NCBI GenBank assembly: GCA_050998615.1
Contig: JBPCQA010000045.1
Span: 1 to 64,000 of the forward strand
Length of the DNA stretch: 64,000 nucleotides
Direction of reading: 5' to 3'
Source: JBPCQA01 sp050998615
GTDB taxonomy: Bacteria; Actinomycetota; Actinomycetes; Propionibacteriales; Nocardioidaceae
In this document: positions 24,422 through 32,070 of the stretch, in pieces
Position numbering within the stretch: position 1 is the first letter of the stretch
Layout of the letters: every line of letters begins with the position of its first letter
Translations under genes and position numbers: made by a program
The notes under the pieces: model-generated
Seen by the model: the letters and a program-made list of their open reading frames with translations, nothing else
What the model was told of the DNA's origin: nothing
The model's database searches: none

Positions 24422-25044
24422 ATGGGCGTGCCTGTTGCGTTTTACGTGTCATATGCGTTGCTTTGGGTGCTCGTCTTTGTCATGGCGGTGCTAGTAATCC
24501 TGCTTTACCGGCACTTTGGACTGGCTGTCATGGACACTGCAGCCGGACATACTAATGACGGCTTGCCAGTAGGTGCACGCGCCCTCGACATCGAGGGGGT
24601 AGATCCGTCAGGCAGCTTGTCGGCTTGGCGCCCCGGACATGGGAGATCTGCGCTCTTGTTGTTTGGCTCACCAGGTTGCGCACCGTGCCACGAGATCATG
24701 CCCTACCTAGACCGGCTCGCCGAGGAGCAGGCACAAGAGGGATTCGCGGTCCTCGCCATCGTTGCAGGAGAGCGACAGGCTGCGGAACAGATGGCCACGC
24801 TTGCACCTGCTGTACGATGCGTGGCTGATGGAAGAGGGATTGCTGCATCGGATTATGAAGTTGTCGTAAATCCATTCGCATTCGCTATCGATGTCGACGG
24901 ACGGGTGCAGGCGAGGGCTTAGCCAGTGATCCGAGGCATCTCAGTCGAATCCTTGAACAGGCTGGCATTGACGGTCTCCGAAGCCCTACTGATCGGTCAA
25001 ACCTGCTCGTAGACTATAAGGGCAGGGAGAGGGAAGAAATATGA
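24422..25044 (+). pseudogene. MauD/TlpA-like thioredoxin, frameshifted near its end
   Basis: Membrane-anchored thioredoxin-fold protein: an N-terminal helix (FYVSYALLWVLVFVMAVLVI), then LLLFGSPGCAPCHEIMPYLD with the CAPC redox pair at C86 and C89. The open frame stops at 24922 after VDGRVQARA. The next frame stays open from 24913 to the TGA at 25042-25044 and reads EGLASDPRHLSRILEQAG, a normal C-terminal helix for MauD/TlpA relatives. One missing base near 24911-24916 explains this. The protein may still work without the last 40 residues or so, since the thioredoxin core is intact. Its predicted partner is the Cys-rich protein encoded 15 bp downstream of the restored stop. Confidence 0.7.
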
Positions 25045-25059
25045 CCGGGAGGAGGAGAT

Positions 25060-25626
25060 ATGACCGGTAGGATATTTGAAGGCGCCGCTGAAAGGGTAGC
25101 ACGCACCATCGATAGAAGAACGCTATTCCGCCGGGCGGCTCAGGCGGCGTTTGTCGCGGTAGGTGCTGTCGCAGCCGGGGGAGGCTTCCAGTCTGGCACC
25201 GCATTCGCAACCGGGTGTATTAACTGCAGTGGTTCATGCCCTGCGTGCTCCAACTGCGAATGTTGCGACACAGAATGCCATACCTCTTTCGGATTTTGCC
25301 AGCCAAGTTTTTGCAACGGGTCCAACTGTGGCAGTGCATGTTCTTATGACAGAGGCGATGAATGGCCCGATACAGCCTGCTGGTGCACCGGATACCACTG
25401 CTACCACTGCACCTCACCTGCGTCAAGCTACTGCGGACACTATCGGTGCTGTGACTGCTACTTGTGCGGTCCCAACAATGTCAAGTGCAGTTGCAGATCC
25501 TTCGTCTACACGTGCCCTACCTCGCTTGCTGGCGTCGAGGTGGCGATTACAGCGGACACTGACCTAAATGCGCTGACGGCGCAACTCGCCCCGCCTGGGC
25601 CGAACCGGCCCGTCTGCTGCGGTTGA
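25060..25626 (+). CDS. Tat-signal, cysteine-rich secreted protein
   Basis: 188 aa. The N-terminus has a twin-arginine signal: R19-R20 in DRRTLFRRAAQAAF, a hydrophobic stretch, and likely cleavage after TAFA (residue 50). The mature 138 residues contain 26 cysteines, often as CxC, CC or CxxC, and just two tryptophans (W102 and W108, in EWPDTACWC). It ends in PVCCG. The cysteine density, Tat export and the preceding MauE- and MauD-like genes recall methylamine dehydrogenase light chain (MauA), a Tat-exported six-disulfide protein whose cofactor is built from two Trp. I cannot align it confidently to MauA, and no heavy chain is nearby. The start has GGAGGAGGAG just upstream. Confidence 0.75.
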   Translation: MTGRIFEGAAERVARTIDRRTLFRRAAQAAFVAVGAVAAGGGFQSGTAFATGCINCSGSCPACSNCECCDTECHTSFGFCQPSFCNGSNCGSACSYDRGDEWPDTACWCTGYHCYHCTSPASSYCGHYRCCDCYLCGPNNVKCSCRSFVYTCPTSLAGVEVAITADTDLNALTAQLAPPGPNRPVCCG

Positions 25627-25645
25627 TCATTCTTTGGAGGTCCTC

Positions 25646-25711
25646 GTGTTCGCAAGTGTGCTGCTTGTCTTGTCGCTTTTTGTCGGAGTGTTATGCGGAC
25701 ACTCACCATGA
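25646..25711 (+). CDS. 21-aa hydrophobic micropeptide or start of a broken gene
   Basis: GTG at 25646 with GGAGG six bases upstream gives MFASVLLVLSLFVGVLCGHSP and then TGA. The downstream 189-aa membrane protein is in the same frame after only three intervening codons and has no ribosome site of its own. So this may be the true N-terminus (first membrane helix) of a longer gene interrupted by an in-frame TGA, or a genuine small coupled peptide. Confidence 0.4.
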   Translation: MFASVLLVLSLFVGVLCGHSP

Positions 25712-25720
25712 ACGGTAAAC

Positions 25721-26290
25721 GTGGCCACTGGCCTCGATCCCCGCGGTCGCGGGGTACGTCATGAATTGCGGTTAGCGATGGTGCACACCCTGGCCGCCGC
25801 CGCAGGGGGTGCTGCCCTTGGCGCGGCACTTGGTGGGGTGGGGTTACTATTGAGATTAGATGAAATCCGACCTTGGTTCATTGCATGTGGAGCCGCTGGG
25901 GCAACTTATCTCTCCTGGAGCCGGAGACATGGTCGCTTGGGTCGCCAAAAGCAAGTGCGAAGGCGTTGGCCCAGAGGGACGCCTAGATGGTTAGCCTTTG
26001 TCGCGTGGGGTCTCAACCTAGGGTTCGGTGTCCTCACCTCTATCCCTTACGCAAGTTGGCTGTTTGTCCTGGTCGCGGAGGCGGCTGCCGGTCCCTTTCT
26101 GGCTGCCATAGCGGGCGCGTTTCTCGGTGCGGCGAGGGAAAGTCTGCTACTCGTGGCCGCCTTTCGAAGCCGAGACCCGTCATGGCTGATGAATTTGCTC
26201 CCTCCCCGTCTGGACCGGTCTGCCAGAATTGGCGACGTCGCACTAATTATGGCGGGCGGGGCACTCCTAGCTCTCGGCGGTCTCGCTTGA
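25721..26290 (+). CDS. Integral membrane protein of the Mau-like cassette
   Basis: 189 aa with about five hydrophobic segments (for example MVHTLAAAAGGAALGAALGG, LAFVAWGLNLGFGVLTSI, LVAEAAAGPFLAAIAGAFLG and VALIMAGGALLALGGLA). No family that I can name with confidence. The GTG at 25721 is the first start after an in-frame TGA at 25709; see the micropeptide entry for the possibility that the gene really begins at 25646. The stop overlaps the next gene (TTGA at 26287-26290), so it is cotranslated with the lipoprotein. Location suggests a role in secretion or redox support for the Cys-rich protein; that is inference. Confidence 0.6.
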   Translation: MATGLDPRGRGVRHELRLAMVHTLAAAAGGAALGAALGGVGLLLRLDEIRPWFIACGAAGATYLSWSRRHGRLGRQKQVRRRWPRGTPRWLAFVAWGLNLGFGVLTSIPYASWLFVLVAEAAAGPFLAAIAGAFLGAARESLLLVAAFRSRDPSWLMNLLPPRLDRSARIGDVALIMAGGALLALGGLA

Positions 26291-26982
26291 TCAGCTTCGC
26301 CGATCACTGGCATTGCAGCCGTGACAACTGGCTGGCGGTCAGCATCCTCCTGTTTGGCCTCGTACTCTCAGGATGTTCCGGCTCCGTCCCGACGGCCAAA
26401 GCTACGAACAGCGCATCGCCGATTCCAAGCTCAGGTGCCCCAACTGTGCCGACTACTACTAGCCATCCGTCGCAGCAAGACGGAGTGTGGGCCAGACTGG
26501 AGGAGCGTCCGCTGCACATACCGAAGATTGTCAAAAGACAGAATTGTCCTGTTTCTCGGCAGTGGGCGACCCACCATGATGTTCGAGCCAAAACTCTTTC
26601 TGGCGAGCTATGGGGCCCCGGCCCAGCGTTTCCAGGCGTCTACACAAATGTCGCGGCGTTGCATCGTCACGGCGTCATTCAAATGCTTCGGAATAATCGA
26701 GTCTGGCCCTACTTCAACGGGTGGCTTGGAGCAAAAGTCCTCTGGGCGACGACCCGAACGTACCGCGGACCGGTGCTAGTCCGCGGGCACCAAGTCGGCG
26801 GCTCCCACGGGATGGGGTTCTGGGGTGGCATCAACGATGAGAGCGGCAGCCATCTACGTTTTGCGGGTGGAACGGCGTCCAATTTTTTCGTGCCATCAGT
26901 TGGTTGCTACGCCTGGCAAATGGACGGCCTGGGATTCAGTCGACTGATCGTCTTCCAGGTGGTCGAAACCACGAATGGTTAG
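26287..26982 (+). CDS. Putative lipoprotein of the Mau-like cassette
   Basis: 231 aa. Signal peptide with lipobox LVLSGC (C about residue 29), then a Ser/Thr/Pro-rich linker and a globular domain from about residue 65. That domain has VRAKTLSGELWGPGPAFPG, GPVLVRGHQVGGSHGMGFW and a C-terminal GLGFSRLIVFQVVE. I do not recognise the domain. The TTG at 26287 overlaps the upstream stop by four bases; the frame is open further up, but that part overlaps the membrane-protein gene. Last gene of the cassette, followed by a perfect palindrome. Confidence 0.6.
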   Translation: MISFADHWHCSRDNWLAVSILLFGLVLSGCSGSVPTAKATNSASPIPSSGAPTVPTTTSHPSQQDGVWARLEERPLHIPKIVKRQNCPVSRQWATHHDVRAKTLSGELWGPGPAFPGVYTNVAALHRHGVIQMLRNNRVWPYFNGWLGAKVLWATTRTYRGPVLVRGHQVGGSHGMGFWGGINDESGSHLRFAGGTASNFFVPSVGCYAWQMDGLGFSRLIVFQVVETTNG

Positions 26983-26990
26983 CGGACGCC

Positions 26991-27018
26991 GACGGTAGGC
27001 TCGATCGAGCCTACCGTC
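26991..27018. terminator. Perfect 28-bp palindrome, likely terminator
   Basis: GACGGTAGGCTCGA at 26991-27004 followed at once by its exact complement in reverse. As RNA it folds into a 12-bp stem with a GATC loop. It begins eight bases after the lipoprotein stop. There is no long T run, as is common in high-GC actinobacteria. Confidence 0.65.
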
Positions 27019-27159
27019 CGCTTGTATCGACAGCAGGCGGACGCCGACCGCCACCACTCTTACGATCACAGCTCCAAAGTCCAGCCGCGACGCCGGTCGC
27101 GCCGCCAGAATTAGCTGAGCAGTCACGAATGTCAACGCCAGCTACTGAAAGGGTGACTC

Positions 27160-27950
27160 ATGAGGAGAACCCTCGGTCTCATTGCGGTTGGTGTTGTGGT
27201 CGGAGTGGCCGGGATCATGGGTGCCCTCGCCTTGCAGCAGCGGCATGAACCAAGCACGCCACCAGGACCGGCGCTCGGAGAGGCAGCGGAAGCGTTGCCG
27301 TCCGATACGGCTACCGACTGGGTGACGTATGCCGATCATCTGGTTACGGTCCACGTCACCGGTGTCGCGGACGATGGCCCATCTCAGCAAGAGTTGGCGG
27401 CCGGAGAGGGGTTGATAGGCCGCACGGTCACCATGCAAGTCGATGAAAAGCTCTGGTCACGCACAGGCAGTCCTGAGTTGCCCGAGACACTGACCTGGAA
27501 CGAATCAGGGTGGTCGTTTAAGAACGGAGACGTAGAACATCGTCAAGAGTTTTGATCTATCTGGTTCTGTTCGACTCGAGTCCGGGCACGAGTACGTTAC
27601 CGCCGTGGCACGCTTTGCCGACACTGAGACGACCGGAGATGGCGGCTGGGACGCCATTTCGTCTTCGAGTGTCTTTCCCTACGATGGCGGCATCATCGGG
27701 CATGGCCAGGAGATCCTGGGCACCCCCATGCCGTCGAAGGTCAGGGATGCAGTACGGGGCCAAGGCGCGGGGGCGCTGGCCGACTTATTGAACCGGACGT
27801 CGCCGGATCCGGCCGCGGCGAAGTACATGCACGAGCCACCCGTGGAGAGGTTCCATTCAGCGTCTCTAGCGCAGTCCCAGCCCTCCCGGCTAAGTGAGGT
27901 CATCTGGGTGAGATTCTTCGGCTTGAAAAGGCTGCTTCCGTACACGTCGG
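27160..27950 (+). pseudogene. Exported protein of unknown family, frameshifted
   Basis: The N-terminus is a signal sequence or anchor (TLGLIAVGVVVGVAGIMGAL), followed by a beta-rich domain with VTYADHLVTVHVTGVADD. The frame stops at 27553 after EHRQEF. Taking one T from TTTT at 27550-27553 continues as EFDLSGSVRLESGHEYVTAV and VARFADTETTGDGGWDAISS. The 3' part runs through AADLLNRTSPDP-like sequence (ADLLNRTSPDPAAAKYM) and loses protein character near 27870-27950, where the kinase remnant begins. Probably a dead exported protein. I do not recognise the family. Confidence 0.6.
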
Positions 27951-27968
27951 CGCTGGTGAGCGTGATGA

Positions 27969-28736
27969 GAGCGGAAGGAGCTGCCGTTCACGCCACTACA
28001 CCCCGATTGCAACTACATCGACATCGTGGAACAGCACCTTCAGCTGCTGGCGCTCGGGCGGCCGATCCTCAAGCCCGTCTACGACCATTCGTCGGGCCTC
28101 TTCACGCGCCCGGAGTACGTCGAGCCGAAGGAGTTCGTCGTGGTGGAGGGTCTCCACCCGTTGGCTACCAAGCTCACCAGAGCATGTTTTGACGTGACCG
28201 TGTTCCTTGACCCACCGGAAGAGATCCGGCACCAGTGGAAGGTCAAACGAGACGTCACCGAGCGCGGATACACGAAGGAGCAGGTGCTAGTGGACCTGGA
28301 AAGGCGAGAACCCGAGTCCGCCGAGTTCATCCGCCCACAGCGTCGATTCGCCGACATCGTGGTGCGCTTCGCACCCATCCCGGGCCGCGCGGACCCACCG
28401 GGCACACCACTGTCCGCCGAGCTTTGCTTGCGGCCGACGATCCAACACTCTGCGTTGAGCGACGTGCTGACCGACGACCCTCGCACTGCCACGCACCTGA
28501 AGATCATCCGCGACGAGGACGGCACGCCGACCGACTGCCTGCACGTGCACGGGCACGCGTCCTCGGAAGAGGCGCGACAGCTCGAGAAGGCGATCTGGGA
28601 GGAGCTCGGCGCAGCGGGTGGACCACCGGAGCACATCGGGGACATCAACGGGGGCGAGCGCAGTGAGCCGCTCGCCCTCACCCAGCTGATCCCGCTCTAC
28701 CATCTCCTCCAGCCCAAGGACCGCAGCGGGAGATAA
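27969..28736 (+). pseudogene. prk: Phosphoribulokinase, 5'-truncated remnant
   Basis: The open part reads ERKELPFTPLHPDCNYIDIV, LGRPILKPVYDHSSG, FVVVEGLHPL (Walker B) and PEEIRHQWKVKRDVTERGYT, clear class II-type phosphoribulokinase, the Calvin-cycle enzyme that makes ribulose bisphosphate. The first 75 residues or so, including the P-loop, are absent. Just upstream are three TGA stops in this frame (27957, 27963, 27966). The first internal start is the GTG at 28026, which would give 236 aa without ATP-binding loop. The 3' end overlaps the convergent hydrolase by 59 bp. No RuBisCO gene is in the window. Non-functional as a kinase. Confidence 0.8.
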
Positions 28737-29595
28737 CCCACCGTTCTGAGTGGACGGAGGCGGTCGATAGGGCGGGTAGCACAGTCGATTCGAAGATCGT
28801 CGACAGCGGGTCGATCAGCGCGAAGTGGTCTACGCCTGGCAGCTCGACGTACCGTAAGCCGGGCTTGTCAGCGTGATCGGCCGCTACTGCCCTGTTCATC
28901 TCGACGGCAACCTGCGCATCGTTGGTGCCTTGGATGATTGTCACCGGTACGTCGCCGGTGAGCAGAGCCAGCGCGTCGGCCTCGGCGTAAGCGTCCAGCA
29001 GCTGGTCGGGGCCGCCGCCCATCAGATCGATCACTGCACCGTTGCCCATCCGAGCCGATGCGGCGTACCGCAGATCCGACACCGGCGCCAGCGCGACGAT
29101 CGAGGCTATCCGGCGGGGTCCGGCGCGCAAGCCCGCCCAGAGCGCCAGGTGTCCGCCCGCCGAGTGACCGCTCATGACGTACGGCGTGGCGGCGTGGACC
29201 CAGCCCGGCACAGTCGAGTCGAGGAGGCTCGGCAACGCAGCAAGTGCCGCCTCCACGTCGTACGCCGTCGTCGGCCAGCCGCCCCCTTCGCCCACCCGGC
29301 GATACTCGGGGGTGGCCACCACGTAGCCCCGCGCCGTCAGTGCATTAGCGAGCGGGCGGAGATGCGTGCGGTCGTACCCCGCACGCCAAAAGCCGCCGTG
29401 CAGCAATACGATCAGCTGCAACGGCGAGCCCGGCCGGCCCAGCGACGCTGGCAAGAACACGTCGATCAGTGCATCGGCGTGGTCGGCGTACCGGAGGATG
29501 ACGTCGGGCCCCTCGGCCGCCCTGGTCACAATTTCATCCGGGTTTGCGGGCTCAGCTCTGTCCGCAGACTGGCTGAAGTCTGAAGGGGTGGTCAC
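28678..29595 (-). CDS. Alpha/beta hydrolase (kynurenine formamidase-like)
   Basis: 305 aa. Oxyanion motif LLHGGFWRAGYDR near residue 66, nucleophile elbow MSGHSAGGHLALW near 142, catalytic Asp in IIQGTNDAQV near 220 and His in PGVDHFALI near 253. The HGGFW plus GHSAGG pattern fits esterases/arylformamidases of the BD-FAE type. The C-terminal 25 residues (about from VHSERWV) extend past the usual end into the region overlapping the phosphoribulokinase remnant, so the original stop may have been lost. GTG start at 29593-29595. Confidence 0.82.
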   Translation of the reverse strand: MTTPSDFSQSADRAEPANPDEIVTRAAEGPDVILRYADHADALIDVFLPASLGRPGSPLQLIVLLHGGFWRAGYDRTHLRPLANALTARGYVVATPEYRRVGEGGGWPTTAYDVEAALAALPSLLDSTVPGWVHAATPYVMSGHSAGGHLALWAGLRAGPRRIASIVALAPVSDLRYAASARMGNGAVIDLMGGGPDQLLDAYAEADALALLTGDVPVTIIQGTNDAQVAVEMNRAVAADHADKPGLRYVELPGVDHFALIDPLSTIFESTVLPALSTASVHSERWVISRCGPWAGGDGRAGSAG

Positions 29596-29713
29596 TCCCC
29601 GACGTTATCCGCCTTTCCGGGTTCGTCTGGCGTACGGCGGGTCGTTGGCTAGCCGGTCATTGGCTGGGGGCGGTCGCAGACGGAGCTACCAGCCGGAGCA
29701 CTAGAGTCGCGGT

Positions 29714-29869
29714 ATGACGAAGTGGGAGTACATCACGGTGCCGCTGCTCGTGCACGCCACCAAGCAGATCCTCGACAACATGGGTGAGGATGGCTGGGAG
29801 TTGGTCCAGATTGTGCCGGGGCCGACCCCGGAGAACTTGGTGGCATACCTCAAGCGAGAGAAGGGCTGA
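29714..29869 (+). CDS. DUF4177-like small protein
   Basis: 51 aa: MTKWEYITVPLLVHATKQIL then DNMGEDGWELVQIVPGP. The K/W-E-Y ... L-N-x-x-G-x-x-G-W-E-L-V pattern is the DUF4177 family signature. The RidA gene follows after two bases, the order seen in many actinobacteria (Rv3678A-Rv3678c position). Function unknown. Confidence 0.8.
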   Translation: MTKWEYITVPLLVHATKQILDNMGEDGWELVQIVPGPTPENLVAYLKREKG

Positions 29870-29871
29870 CC

Positions 29872-30333
29872 ATGTCGACACCAGAAGATCGGTTGGTTGA
29901 GCTGGGGTTGGCGGTGCCAGAGGTCGCCAAGCCGGTCGCGGCATACGTGCCCGCGGTGCGCAGCGGCAAGCACGTCTATACCTCCGGACAACTGCCCATG
30001 CGTGACGGTCAGTTGATGATGACCGGCAAGGTCGGCGGACAGGTCAGTGCGGAGCAGGCGACCGAGTGTGCTCAGCAGTGCGCGCTCAACGCGTTCGCCG
30101 CGATCAAATCGGTGCTCGGCGACCTGTCTTCGGTGGTGCGGGTCGTCAAAGTCGTGGCGTTCGTCGCCAGCACGCCGGACTTCACCGGGCAGCCGGGGGT
30201 GGCCAACGGCGCCAGCGAGCTGATCGGCAAGGTGTTCGGAGATGCGGGGCAGCATGCTCGCTCCGCCGTGGCAACGCCGGTGCTGCCGCTGGACGCGCCG
30301 GTCGAAGTCGAGATGGTTGTCGAGGTGGCCTAA
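29872..30333 (+). CDS. RidA family protein (YjgF/YER057c/UK114)
   Basis: 153 aa. Deaminase that clears reactive enamine/imine intermediates, or a relative. VYTSGQLPMRDGQLMMTG near residue 36 and the CALNAFAAIKSVLGDLSSV helix are typical; the N-terminus has an extra helix as in the Rv3678c group. The arginine usual in the active site of archetypal RidA (near the end) is not evident; ARSAVATPVLPLDAPVEVE carries AR-S at the expected place. Cotranscribed with DUF4177, Nudix and MBL genes. Confidence 0.85.
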   Translation: MSTPEDRLVELGLAVPEVAKPVAAYVPAVRSGKHVYTSGQLPMRDGQLMMTGKVGGQVSAEQATECAQQCALNAFAAIKSVLGDLSSVVRVVKVVAFVASTPDFTGQPGVANGASELIGKVFGDAGQHARSAVATPVLPLDAPVEVEMVVEVA

Positions 30334-30336
30334 CGG

Positions 30337-31236
30337 ATGCCAGCCGTCCGCCGGCTGCTCGACTCTGCAGGCAACCGGGACGCCACCGAGCATGCCACCG
30401 TGGACCCCACTCGCAGGTTGCCGCCGGCGTTGGTCGAGCATGCGAGGGCATTCCTGGCCAGCGGCGACGCTCCGGTGACACCCAAAGGCGCGGCGACCGT
30501 CGTACTGCTTCGTCAAACCGACGCCAAGCCCGAGGTCTACCTGTTACGTCGCCATCTCGCGATGGCGTTCGCAGCCGGCATGTACGCCTTCCCCGGCGGC
30601 ACCGTTGATCCGCGCGACTCCGACGCGACGGTGGCTTGGGCTGGCCCGACTCCCGCACAGTGGGCAGTACGGCTCAGCTGCCCCGAGCCACCGGCGCGGG
30701 CGTTGGTGTGTGCAGCGGTGCGTGAGACGTTCGAAGAATCCGGGGTCTTGCTGGCGGGCTCGACCGCGAAATCCATCGTCGGTGACACGACAGGGGCCGA
30801 CTGGGAGCGAGATCGGGCCGCATTGGTCGATCACAGCCTCGCGTTCACCGACTTCCTCAAGCGCCGCGGGTTGGTGCTCCGCACCGACTTGCTGGGCGCG
30901 TGGGCCCACTGGATCACCCCGGAGTTCGAGCCGCGTCGCTACGACACCCGGTTCTTCGTGGCCGCGATGCCACCGGGCCAGCTCACCCGCGACGTGTCGG
31001 GTGAAGCCGACCAGGTGGCGTGGATGACGCCTGCCGACGCGGCCGCCGGTGCACTCGCCGGTGAGTTGGCGATGCTGCCGCCGACGTACATCACGGTCGC
31101 TGAGATCGCGAGGTACGACACCGTCTCCGATGTGCTTGCCGTGAGCCGGCGTCGCGCGATCAAGACCGTCGTTCCCGGCGTGGAGATCTCCGGTGGTGCG
31201 GGGTTCTTGACGATCCCCGATGACGTGCTGCCGTGA
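30337..31236 (+). CDS. Nudix hydrolase
   Basis: 299 aa. The Nudix core is visible: MYAFPGGTVDPRD near residue 87 and AAVRETFEESGVLL (REUxEExGU) near 127. The insert between these two parts and the long C-terminal half resemble NUDT19/RNA-coenzyme-A-type Nudix proteins. Substrate unknown. The stop overlaps the start of the MBL gene by four bases (GTGA). Part of the conserved actinobacterial block DUF4177-RidA-Nudix-MBL-crp. Confidence 0.83.
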   Translation: MPAVRRLLDSAGNRDATEHATVDPTRRLPPALVEHARAFLASGDAPVTPKGAATVVLLRQTDAKPEVYLLRRHLAMAFAAGMYAFPGGTVDPRDSDATVAWAGPTPAQWAVRLSCPEPPARALVCAAVRETFEESGVLLAGSTAKSIVGDTTGADWERDRAALVDHSLAFTDFLKRRGLVLRTDLLGAWAHWITPEFEPRRYDTRFFVAAMPPGQLTRDVSGEADQVAWMTPADAAAGALAGELAMLPPTYITVAEIARYDTVSDVLAVSRRRAIKTVVPGVEISGGAGFLTIPDDVLP

Positions 31237-32033
31237 GCTGGCCAGGCGGCAGTTTCGGTGCGCGCGCCGTCTGCGTGCTTGCTGCGAACCCGTCGCCGAT
31301 GACCCTGGACGGCACGAACACGTGGGTGCTGCGTGAGCCGGACGGTGAGCGGTCGGTCGTGATCGACCCCGGTCCGCTGGACGACGCTCACCTCGCTCGA
31401 GTCGCGGAGGTCGCCGCGCCGGTCGGAACCGTGCTGCTCACGCACCGCCATCTCGACCACAGCGAGGGCGCCCGCGCGTTCGCCGATAGGGCCGGCTGCG
31501 GCGTGCGGGCGCTCGATCCGAATTTCGTGTACGGCGAGGAGGGGTTGCACGACGGCGACGTCGTCGAGTTGGACGGACTCGAGATCCGCGTCGTCGGCAC
31601 TCCAGGTCACACCAGCGACTCGCTCAGCTTCCTGGTGCCCGCAGAGCGGGCGGTGTTGACCGGCGACACCGTGCTGGGTCGCGGCACCACGGTTGTCGCG
31701 CACCCCGACGGCGGGTTGGGCGCCTATCTCGAGTCGCTGCGACGACTCCGGGGCTTCGCAGCGGATCACGAGGTCGAGGTGATCTGGCCAGGTCACGGCC
31801 CGGTGCTGGACCAGGCGCTTGCCGTGCTCGACTATTACCTCAAGCATCGCGCCGAGCGGCTCGACCAGGTGCGACAGGCGGTCGCCGCAGGAGCGGTGCA
31901 GCCGAGCGACGTCGTACGCGCCGTATATGCCGATGTGGACCAGACCCTGTGGCCAGCCGCCGAGCTCAGCGTCCGAGCCCAACTCGACTATCTCGCCGTC
32001 TCCAGCAGACCAGGCAACGCTGACACTCGCTAG
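31233..32033 (+). CDS. Metallo-beta-lactamase fold hydrolase (LACTB2-like)
   Basis: 266 aa. Metal ligands THRHLDHSEG (HxHxDH) near residue 70, GTPGHTSDS near 125, LTGDTVLGRG near 145 and WPGHGPVL near 186. The C-terminal winged-helix-like LACTB2 extension (YYLKHRAERLDQVRQAV) is present. Orthologue of Rv3677c by sequence and place. Possibly an RNase or thioesterase; not determinable here. Converges with crp. Confidence 0.86.
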   Translation: MSWPGGSFGARAVCVLAANPSPMTLDGTNTWVLREPDGERSVVIDPGPLDDAHLARVAEVAAPVGTVLLTHRHLDHSEGARAFADRAGCGVRALDPNFVYGEEGLHDGDVVELDGLEIRVVGTPGHTSDSLSFLVPAERAVLTGDTVLGRGTTVVAHPDGGLGAYLESLRRLRGFAADHEVEVIWPGHGPVLDQALAVLDYYLKHRAERLDQVRQAVAAGAVQPSDVVRAVYADVDQTLWPAAELSVRAQLDYLAVSSRPGNADTR

Positions 32034-32070
32034 TCATCGGAATGGGCCGCGAAACCGGCGACGTTGGCGT

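Noticed and set aside
25060..25626. Metallothionein or lasso/lanthipeptide precursor
   Set aside because: Tat signal and length of 188 aa argue against both; no lanthionine or lasso enzymes nearby, and the neighbours are thiol-oxidation proteins.
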